Origin: JAJDUF01 sp965214295 | GTDB lineage: Bacteria; Chloroflexota; UBA11872; UBA12225; JAJDUF01 | DNA length: 64,000 nt | Direction of reading: 5' to 3' | Assembly (NCBI GenBank): GCA_965214295.1 | Contig: OZ243944.1 | Span: forward strand, 3,472,001 to 3,536,000 | Part shown: positions 40,609 to 46,970 of the stretch, piece by piece | How positions within the stretch are numbered: position 1 is the first letter of the stretch | How the letters are laid out: the number at the start of each line of letters is the position of its first letter | Position numbers and translations under genes: made by a program | Notes under the pieces: generated by a model | What the model saw: the letters and a program-made list of their open reading frames with translations, nothing else | The model's database searches: none | Told to the model about the DNA's origin: nothing

Positions 40609-41178
40609 TCACTCCTCCAATAGCTCCTTCACCTTGTCTGCGCCTAGCTGGCCAGCCTGCTCCACCGAGCGATCCGTCAGCTCTTGCAGTCGGTTTTCGG
40701 ACCAGCGCAGATCGTCTTCGGTCATGAGTCGTTCGCGTTGCAGCTCCCGCAGGTCAGCCAGCGCCTGCCGCCGGACGTTGCGGATGGCAACCCGCCCATC
40801 CTCGACGCGCCGCTGCACCGCCCGCACCAGGTCGCGGCGGCGCTCCTCCGTGAGCGGCGGCAAGGCGATCCTGATGATGTTGCCGTCGTTCGAGGGGGTA
40901 AGTCCCAAGTCCGACTGCTGGATAGCCGTCTCGATAGCGTCGTGGGTCGTGCGGTCCCATGGTTGGATTGCAATGAGGCGCGGCTCCGGCACGCTGATCC
41001 CGGCCAGCTGTTGCAGCGGTACCGGTGAGCCGTAGTAGTCCACCGGCAGGCGCTCTACAAGCGACGGTGAAGCCCGCGAGGTTCGCATGGTCTGGAGGTC
41101 GGACCCGAGCACGGATACAGTCGTCCGCATCTTCTGGTCCGCGTCGCTCAATACTTCCGTGGCTAGCTCTTGCTCCAT
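40609..41178 (-). CDS. frr: Ribosome recycling factor
   Basis: Splits post-termination ribosomes with EF-G. 189 residues. Three-helix bundle pattern with RTSRASPSLVERLPVDYYGSPVPLQQLA near residue 32 and the C-terminal RRDLVRAVQRRVEDGRVAIRNVRR helix (each quoted in part); length matches the family. ATG 41178 overlaps the pyrH stop by 4 bp (ATGA), with GAGGTG immediately upstream, so translation is coupled. It is part of the rpsB-tsf-pyrH-frr translation cluster. Confidence 0.95.
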   Translation of the reverse strand: MEQELATEVLSDADQKMRTTVSVLGSDLQTMRTSRASPSLVERLPVDYYGSPVPLQQLAGISVPEPRLIAIQPWDRTTHDAIETAIQQSDLGLTPSNDGNIIRIALPPLTEERRRDLVRAVQRRVEDGRVAIRNVRRQALADLRELQRERLMTEDDLRWSENRLQELTDRSVEQAGQLGADKVKELLEE

Positions 41179-42005
41179 CACCTCACCCCCACAGACCGTT
41201 TGGACTGTACCGCATCGGACTCTAGCGGATGATGCACGCCGGGCGTGTCAACGTTGTGGGACGACTGCGCCGCGCCGTCGGTGTTCCAGTCCGGGCTGGC
41301 AATCAGCGTGCCGATCTGCTCCCCCAGGATTGCCCGCCGCAAGCTCCCCGGCTCGTCCAGCTTGAAGACCAAGATGGGCAGGTTGTGCTCCATGCAGAGG
41401 GTGATAGCGGTGCTGTCCATGACGCCGACGCGCCGATTCACGGCTTGGATATAGCTTAGGCGCTCGAAGCGGCGCGCGTCCGGGTACCTGGAAGGATCGC
41501 GGTCGTAGACACCGTCCACGTTGGTGCCCTTGAACAGCGCTTGGGCGCCAATCTCCATGGCTCGTAGCGCCCCGGCGGTGTCGGTGGTGAAGAAGGGGTT
41601 GCCACTGCCGGCGGCGAAGATCACCAGCTTGCCGTCCTCGAGGTGGTTGGCTGCCCGCCGACGGATGTACGGCTCGGCGACCGCGCGCATCTCGATGGCC
41701 GTCTGCACCCGGACGACCATGCCCTCGACGCGCTCCAGCGCTTCCTGCAAGGCGAGGGCGTTGAGCACGGTTCCTAACATGCCGATGTAGTCGGCAGTGG
41801 GCCGGTCCATCCCCTGCGCGCTGCCGGTTGCGCCGCGCCAGATGTTGCCACCGCCGAGCACGATGGCCATTTCCACGCCCGTCTCCCGGACCGTGGCGGC
41901 GATCATGCGCGCCAGCCGCTCGGCGGTGGGCGGATGAATGCCGTACTCGCCGGCCTCCGCCAGGGCTTCGCCACCCAGCTTCAGCAGAATGCGCTGGTAC
42001 CTCAC
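41178..42005 (-). CDS. pyrH: Uridylate kinase
   Basis: Phosphorylates UMP to UDP; amino-acid-kinase fold. 275 residues, about 35 longer than typical because of a polar C-terminal tail after IGTLIASPDW. The family motifs LLKLGGEALAE at the N-terminus, VLGGGNIWRG and GTNVDGVYDRDP are intact. GTG 42005 overlaps the tsf stop by 4 bp (GTGA). The tail beyond residue 240 shows no recognisable domain. Confidence 0.95.
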   Translation of the reverse strand: MRYQRILLKLGGEALAEAGEYGIHPPTAERLARMIAATVRETGVEMAIVLGGGNIWRGATGSAQGMDRPTADYIGMLGTVLNALALQEALERVEGMVVRVQTAIEMRAVAEPYIRRRAANHLEDGKLVIFAAGSGNPFFTTDTAGALRAMEIGAQALFKGTNVDGVYDRDPSRYPDARRFERLSYIQAVNRRVGVMDSTAITLCMEHNLPILVFKLDEPGSLRRAILGEQIGTLIASPDWNTDGAAQSSHNVDTPGVHHPLESDAVQSKRSVGVR

Positions 42006-42553
42006 TCCGTTTGCTCCGAATGATCAGTTACTTGCGATAGCTCGTAGCGCATAAAGCGGCGCACTTGGATGTTCTCCCCGGTGCGCGCGCTGACCTCCGT
42101 CACCAGTTGGCCGATAGTCTTGCTGGGATCGCGGATGTAGGGCTGCTCGGTCAGGAACAAGGTGGCCCGTCGGTCCGAAGTGAGGTCGTCCCGGTCAGGA
42201 GAGGCCTCCGGCAGGTCAGCCGCGCTGACGTAGCGCGGCTGCATTGCTGCCACCTGCAGCGCTACTTCGTGCGCCAGGTCGGCAAACTCGCTTGTGCGGG
42301 CCACAAAGTCGGTCTCGCAGTTCAGCTCTACGAGCACGCCGATGCGATCTCCGGGATGCACGTAGGCGGCAATCCGTCCCTCGCTGGTGGCGCGTGCGGA
42401 GAGCTTGCTAGCGGCGGCCAATCCTTCCGCTTCCAGCAGCTTCTTGGCCCCCGCCATATCACCGTCGGTTTCGGTGAGCGCCCGCTTGCACGCCATCACG
42501 CCGGCGCCGGTTGCCTCTCGGAGCTGGCGGACCATCTCGACTGTTACTGCCAT
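42002..42553 (-). CDS. tsf: Translation elongation factor Ts
   Basis: Nucleotide-exchange factor for EF-Tu. 183 residues, the short form found in Thermus and several other phyla, with one core subdomain. The N-terminal UBA-like domain (VRQLREATGAGVMACKRAL) and the ELNCETDFVAR motif that contacts EF-Tu are clear. It sits 270 bp after rpsB with a structured gap between them (see 42668-42750). Confidence 0.95.
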   Translation of the reverse strand: MAVTVEMVRQLREATGAGVMACKRALTETDGDMAGAKKLLEAEGLAAASKLSARATSEGRIAAYVHPGDRIGVLVELNCETDFVARTSEFADLAHEVALQVAAMQPRYVSAADLPEASPDRDDLTSDRRATLFLTEQPYIRDPSKTIGQLVTEVSARTGENIQVRRFMRYELSQVTDHSEQTE

Positions 42554-42667
42554 CGTTGTTTGCCTCTCGCTGTTGACTCTGCCGCGGCGGCAGGGGGCGT
42601 GGTGTTGGCCTCGCGTCGGTGCATACCATACTGAATAGAGTGCGACTGGGCGTGGAGGCGCTCCGGA

Positions 42668-42750
42668 AGCCGTCCCGCGAAACCCGGCCTAGCTTTCGTG
42701 GTGGATTCCGGGTTGAGCCGCTCCATACGAATTGCTTGGCCGGGACGGCT
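42668..42750 (-). promoter_or_regulatory. Nested inverted repeats between rpsB and tsf
   Basis: A perfect 10-bp inverted repeat AGCCGTCCCG/CGGGACGGCT (42668-42677 and 42741-42750) encloses a second stem AACCCGG/CCGGGTT (42681-42687 and 42708-42714). In the rpsB-tsf transcript this would form a two-tiered hairpin in the 270-bp spacer. It could attenuate or protect the tsf-pyrH-frr part. No T-run follows. Function is inferred only. Confidence 0.4.
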
Positions 42751-42823
42751 AGGCACTGCTCGTGCTGGCGACGGCGCGAGTAATCGGTGCCGGCATCGTG
42801 TCCGGTGCTACCACAGTGGCCGC

Positions 42824-43642
42824 CTAGAGTGCGCTGCCGTCCTCTTCATCCGCTACTGGCACGTGCTCTTCCTCCAGCGCAGACAGCCCTACGTCGGTGT
42901 CCTCTGCCTCGCCTAGCTCGTTCAGCTCGGCCGCAGCCTCATCCTCGCTCACCGCGCCGCGGACCTGGAACCCTTCCGAGCAAGCGTTGGCAATATGACT
43001 GGTAATCAGTCGGATTGCGCGGATCGCATCGTCGTTTGCGGGGATGGGCCAGTCTATTTCCGTCGGGTCGCAGTTGGAGTCGACCAGCGCCACGATGGGA
43101 ATACCCAAGCGCCGAGCCTCGGCAACGGCGATATGCTCGTGCTTGGTGTCCACGATGTACACGGCACCCGGCAAGTCGCGCATCGTCTCGATGCCACCGA
43201 AGATCCGCTGGAGGCGGTTCAACTGCTCTTGCAGCTTGATTGCTTCCTTCTTCGGTAGAAGCTCGAATTCGCCGCGCTCCTTTTGGTATTTCAAGTTCTG
43301 CAAGTGCTGAATACGCAACTGGATTGTCTGCCAGTTCGTAAGCTGACCACCAAGCCAACGCTGATTGATATAGGGCTGGCCGGCGCGCTTGGCTTCCTCT
43401 GCGATGGTCTCCTGCGCCTGTTTCTTCGTGCCTACGAACAGTACTTCTTCGCCCGCGATGACGAGATCGCGCAGGAACTCGCACGCGGATTGCAAACGGT
43501 GGACCGTCTGCTGGAGATCGAGAATGTGAATACCGTTCCGTTCGGCGAAGATGAACCGCCGCATCTTGGGGTTCCAACGCCGCGTATGGTGGCCGAAATG
43601 CACTCCGGCCTCCAGGAGCGTCTTCATAGAGACTTTAGCCAT
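42824..43642 (-). CDS. rpsB: Ribosomal protein S2
   Basis: Small-subunit ribosomal protein, 272 residues. The N-terminal signature (MAKVSMKTLLEAGVHFGHHTRRWNPKM) with GVHFGH, the AGTKKQAQ-like FVGTKKQAQETI and YINQRWLGGQLTNW blocks, and PGAVYIVDTKHEHIAVAEA are all present (pieces quoted). The C-terminal 45 residues are acidic and Glu/Ala-rich, as often in Chloroflexota. It leads the rpsB-tsf-pyrH-frr-uppS-cdsA-dxr-rseP series. A long leader with a candidate promoter lies upstream. Confidence 0.96.
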   Translation of the reverse strand: MAKVSMKTLLEAGVHFGHHTRRWNPKMRRFIFAERNGIHILDLQQTVHRLQSACEFLRDLVIAGEEVLFVGTKKQAQETIAEEAKRAGQPYINQRWLGGQLTNWQTIQLRIQHLQNLKYQKERGEFELLPKKEAIKLQEQLNRLQRIFGGIETMRDLPGAVYIVDTKHEHIAVAEARRLGIPIVALVDSNCDPTEIDWPIPANDDAIRAIRLITSHIANACSEGFQVRGAVSEDEAAAELNELGEAEDTDVGLSALEEEHVPVADEEDGSAL

Positions 43643-43868
43643 GTAAACCGTGCTCCTCTGTGCAACTGTACCTAGAGTGTCCGCCGTGCCAAGCTATCGC
43701 AACCGGGCTAGGACCTTTGCCGCACGAGACGGCAATCGGAAGACGCCGAGTACCCCCTTTGCCAAGGCAAGGGGAGTGGGTGCTGCTGGGCGCCCACGCA
43801 CTATGGGCCCAGCTAAGGGTGCCACATAGCGCGCCTCGACGGCGCTGCTTACGCGACAGGCGCCACAA
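43643..43868 (-). promoter_or_regulatory. Structured rpsB leader region
   Basis: About 220 bases between the candidate promoter and rpsB contain no gene. On the transcript several hairpins can form: CCCCTTTGCC/GGCAAGGGG around 43753-43775 with one bulge, and GCTGGGC/GCCCAGC (43785-43791 with 43807-43813). A leader of this length before a ribosomal operon could carry an S2-responsive control element, but I do not recognise a known S2 leader motif. The remaining stretch to 43960 is plain. Confidence 0.35.
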
Positions 43869-43898
43869 AGTATAACGGACGGCTACCGTTAGCAGCAA
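43869..43898 (-). promoter_or_regulatory. Candidate promoter of the rpsB operon
   Basis: On the minus strand, a -10 TATACT (43869-43874) is preceded by an 18-bp spacer and a weak -35 TTGCTG (43893-43898, three of six consensus bases). The -10 is good (five of six). It is the best candidate upstream of rpsB. Confidence 0.4.
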
Positions 43899-43960
43899 TC
43901 CAGTCGTGGCCTATGCTGCAAGCGTGTACCGGTAATCGTTGGTGAGCGGTCAGGGCGGAG

Positions 43961-45394
43961 CTACAGTGCCGTGATCGCGGCGAGCAGGGCTGGCTCGTCG
44001 TCCGGGAGGACGGTGCGGGGGTCGAGCAAGAGCGAGCTGCGCTCGATACGCCCCACGACAGGCGGCGTTGATTGCCGCAGGGCCGCCGCGATGCTCTCCA
44101 CGGTGCCCTGCCGGTGCTTGAGCGCGACAACGGCCGTTGGCAACGTGGCACCCGGCAGCGAGCCGCCGCCGATGGCCGACTCTGCATCGCGCACAGCCAC
44201 CTCCAGGGTACGCGACCGCCGGGCGATGGTCGTTGCCCAGCGCAGCGCGCGCTGCGCCAGCTCCTCCTTGCCGGCGCCGATCAGCTGCCACACCGGTAGC
44301 TCCCGCTCGGCCTCGCCGCGTTGGTAGTGCTGGAGAGTAGCGACCAGCCCGGCGATGGTCACTTTGTCCGGGCGCAGCGCGCGTACCAGCGGATGACGCC
44401 GCAGCGCCGCCAGCGGCTCGCGCCGCCCGACAATCAGCCCGGCCTGTGGCCCACCGAGCAGTTTGTCGCCGGAGAAACAGATCACGTCGGCACCAGCGGC
44501 GACGCTGTCTTGTGGCCGCGGCTCCCGGAGCTTGCCGCCGAGGCCAAAGCGAGCGGTGTCGAGCAGACAGCCGCTCCCGAGGTCGTCGGCCACCGCCACC
44601 GCACGCTCATGGCCCAGCCGGACGAGCGCCGGGAGTGGCACGCTCTCCGTAAAGCCGACGACGCGAAAGTTGCTGGTGTGGACGCGCAGTAGTAAGGCCG
44701 TATCGGCGGTGATCGCATCGGCATAGTCGGCGAGCCGGGTGCGGTTTGTCGTGCCCACGTCCACCAGGCGGGCGCCGCTCTGGCGCAGCACGTCGGGAAT
44801 GCGGAAGCCACCACCGATCTCGACTGCTTGGCCGCGGGAGACGATCACTTCCCGTCCGGCCGCGAGCGCCGAGAGCGCCAGCAACATCGCGGCCGCGTTG
44901 TTGTTGACGACCAGCGCCGCCTCCGCGCCGGTCAGTCGGGTCAGGAGTGTCTCGACATGCACGTGCCGGCTGCCGCGCTCTCCGGCGCTGAGGTCGTATT
45001 CCAGGTTGGAGTAGCCGGTGGCCGCCGCTGCCATCGCGCGCTGCGTCGCGGCACTCAGCGGCGCGCGGCCGAGGTTGGTGTGGAGGACGATGCCGGTCGC
45101 ATTAATTACTCGCCGTAGCGATGGTGCCAGGATGCGCTCGACCCGCGCGACGATGCGGCCGGCGAGGTACTCCGGTGCAGGTGGCGCGTCAGCCACCGTC
45201 CCCTGCCGCGCTGCAGCAAGCTCTGTGCGAACAACGTCCACCAGCACGTCGCGGGATACGTGCTCGGCGAGCGCAGCGACCGGTGGTGCGTTGAGGAGCC
45301 GGTCAACGCTGGGCAGCCGGCGCCGCGCATCCGGGTTGCCGCCAACACTGGATTTGCGTGCGCTGCTCATGGTGACACGCTCGGGCGGCTCCAT
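43961..45394 (-). CDS. selA: L-seryl-tRNA(Sec) selenium transferase
   Basis: PLP enzyme that turns seryl-tRNA(Sec) into selenocysteinyl-tRNA(Sec). About 477 residues. The INATGIVLHTNLGRAPLS block, EYDLSAGERGSRH, and the PLP-lysine region CFSGDKLLGGPQAGLIVG are intact. The exact start is uncertain: ATG 45394 has GGAAG upstream, but 45406 and 45370 also fit. Further upstream the frame runs into a palindromic element and is not native. Neither selB, selD nor selC was found in the window, so the selenocysteine machinery must be completed elsewhere. It lies downstream of the phosphoglycerate mutase gene. Confidence 0.92.
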   Translation of the reverse strand: MEPPERVTMSSARKSSVGGNPDARRRLPSVDRLLNAPPVAALAEHVSRDVLVDVVRTELAAARQGTVADAPPAPEYLAGRIVARVERILAPSLRRVINATGIVLHTNLGRAPLSAATQRAMAAAATGYSNLEYDLSAGERGSRHVHVETLLTRLTGAEAALVVNNNAAAMLLALSALAAGREVIVSRGQAVEIGGGFRIPDVLRQSGARLVDVGTTNRTRLADYADAITADTALLLRVHTSNFRVVGFTESVPLPALVRLGHERAVAVADDLGSGCLLDTARFGLGGKLREPRPQDSVAAGADVICFSGDKLLGGPQAGLIVGRREPLAALRRHPLVRALRPDKVTIAGLVATLQHYQRGEAERELPVWQLIGAGKEELAQRALRWATTIARRSRTLEVAVRDAESAIGGGSLPGATLPTAVVALKHRQGTVESIAAALRQSTPPVVGRIERSSLLLDPRTVLPDDEPALLAAITAL

Positions 45395-45413
45395 CTTAGC
45401 TTCCATTGGGCGG

Positions 45414-45466
45414 CGCCAGCCAGAGCCGCACCACACCTGGCACCATCCGTGCGGCTCTGGCTGGCG
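45414..45466. repeat. Palindromic element A, solo copy between the mutase gene and selA
   Basis: 53 bp: perfect 18-bp arms (CGCCAGCCAGAGCCGCAC at 45414-45431 and its exact complement at 45449-45466) around the 17-nt loop CACACCTGGCACCATCC. The same loop, with different but still pairing arms, recurs in the phosphoglycerate mutase gene and four times in the methyltransferase gene. As a hairpin it could also end transcription before selA. Confidence 0.85.
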
Positions 45467-45471
45467 ATAGC

Positions 45472-46734
45472 TCAGGACCCGAACTTGGCGAGCTTGCCGG
45501 CGTGGGCCAGCATCAGGGGCATTGCAGCGGTTGCCGGGAAGCGGCCCAACCCACCTTGCATACAGGCACGTTCCGAGAACGTGTTTGCATGGTCGGGAAA
45601 CGCGGTCTTGGCGTGGAGCAGGAACGGTACCGGATGCCAGGAGTGGGCTGCCATGACCGCCGGCGTGGAATGGTCGCCGGCGATCACGAGCACGTCCGGA
45701 GCGACGTCGAGCAGTGCTGGGACCTGTGCGTCGAACGCTTCGAGCAGCGCGACCTTGCGGTCGAAATCACCATCCTCGCCCGCGGTATCGGTCCACTTGT
45801 AGTGGACGAAGAAGAAATCATACTCGGCGTGGTGCTTTCGCAGCGTCTCGACTTCGGCTGTGAAGTCGGTGCCGGTGTCCAGCACCGTCATGCCGGCGAG
45901 TCGAGCCAACCCGTGATACACCGGGTACACGGCGATGGCCGCCGGGCGCAAGCCATATAGCTCTGTGAGGGAGGGGAGTGAGGGTCGCTCGGCGAAGCCG
46001 CGGAGCAGAATAGTATTGGCCAGCCGTTCGGCTGCGAGAATCCGATGCGCCCGTGCTATGAACCGGTTGACCAGCTCCGCCGTATGGGCAGCCGCCAGCC
46101 AGTGCCGCATGGATGGTGCCAGGTGTGGTGCGGCACTGGCTGGCGCCGCTTGTTGCGGCTGCACCGGCCGGGGCGGCTGCCCGGTGGTCTGCGGATCGCT
46201 GTCGGTCAGGGCAGCGGACAACCCTGCGCCGCGCAGCACCAGCAGAAAGCGGTAGCCCGCTTCCGGCTGCACGAAGAACTCCGCTCCCGGTATAGCAATG
46301 GGGCGCAGCCGCGCACACAACTTGGCGCTCAACTCCGTCGAGATGCGGCCGGCGCGCCGGTCGGTGATGCGCCCCTGGTCGTCCACCGATGCGAAGTTGC
46401 CGCGGGCAGCGACATCGCCCGGCTGCAATGGGAAGTTGAGTCCCAGTGCCGATAGGGCGCCGCGTCCGACCTGATGCTGCACCGGATCGTAGCCGAACAA
46501 CGCCAGGTGGCCAGGCCCGCTGCCGGGGGTAATACCCGCACCTACCGGGTCGGTCAGGCCGAGCACGGAACCGGCTGCCAACTTGTCGAGGTGCGGAGTT
46601 CGGGCGGTCTCCAACTCGCTTCTTCCCGTCTCGGAGTGCGGCAGTCCTCCCAGCCCGTCAATGACCATGAGGACGATACGGGTATCCTGAGCGACAGCGA
46701 GGCCGGAGACAACCTTCGTAGCAACTGCGCTCAC
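45472..46734 (-). CDS. apgM: 2,3-bisphosphoglycerate-independent phosphoglycerate mutase, archaeal type
   Basis: Glycolytic enzyme of the alkaline-phosphatase superfamily, 420 residues from GTG 46734. The N-terminal metal block VLMVIDGLGGLPHSETG, the nucleophile region GAGITPGSGPGHLALFGYDP, and the C-terminal FVHYKWTDTAGEDGDFDRK plus VIAGDHSTPAVMAAHSWHPVP match the archaeal-type (ApgM) family. Between QPPRPVQPQ and TAELVNRFI an extra segment (ASAAPHLAPSMRHWLAA) is encoded by element A (46093-46145), where relatives have only a short linker. The start has AAGG upstream. Reading further upstream as one frame goes through unrelated repeat sequence and is rejected. Confidence 0.9.
   Translation of the reverse strand: MSAVATKVVSGLAVAQDTRIVLMVIDGLGGLPHSETGRSELETARTPHLDKLAAGSVLGLTDPVGAGITPGSGPGHLALFGYDPVQHQVGRGALSALGLNFPLQPGDVAARGNFASVDDQGRITDRRAGRISTELSAKLCARLRPIAIPGAEFFVQPEAGYRFLLVLRGAGLSAALTDSDPQTTGQPPRPVQPQQAAPASAAPHLAPSMRHWLAAAHTAELVNRFIARAHRILAAERLANTILLRGFAERPSLPSLTELYGLRPAAIAVYPVYHGLARLAGMTVLDTGTDFTAEVETLRKHHAEYDFFFVHYKWTDTAGEDGDFDRKVALLEAFDAQVPALLDVAPDVLVIAGDHSTPAVMAAHSWHPVPFLLHAKTAFPDHANTFSERACMQGGLGRFPATAAMPLMLAHAGKLAKFGS
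46093..46145. repeat. Palindromic element A inside the phosphoglycerate mutase gene
   Basis: Same 53-bp plan as 45414-45466 but in opposite orientation on the plus strand: arms pair at 17 of 18 positions and the loop, read on the minus strand, is CACACCTGGCACCATCC. It keeps the mutase reading frame open and adds about 17 residues, using a different frame of the element from the copies in the methyltransferase gene. Confidence 0.85.
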
Positions 46735-46891
46735 GACGTTGCACCCTTGATCGGTTCGGCTGCACCACCTTAACCCCAACCGATTGTGCAGCGGTGCCGG
46801 GTGACGCTCATTCGGTAGCGTGACCTTAGCATGGCCTCGTTTGCCTCGCCAAGTGCTGTCTGGGCTGCCGCTATACTGAGCCGCAGTTGAC

Positions 46892-46944
46892 GACGCCAGG
46901 GCGGCACTACCGACTCCCATTTGCTGGTGCCGCCCTGGCACGTC
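46892..46944. repeat. Palindromic element related to A, upstream of the methyltransferase gene
   Basis: Perfect 12-bp arms CCAGGGCGGCAC/GTGCCGCCCTGG (46896-46907 and 46927-46938), extended by GACG/CGTC with a 2-nt bulge, around a 19-nt loop. Arm sequence resembles that of the element at 24222-24287, but the loop differs from element A. It lies 27 bp before the methyltransferase start. Confidence 0.6.
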
Positions 46945-46970
46945 ACCACGCGAGCTGATCGGCCAGTAGC

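Noticed and set aside
45395..45436. Longer N-terminus for selA
   Set aside because: The added codons run into element A and give unrelated Trp/Arg-rich sequence.
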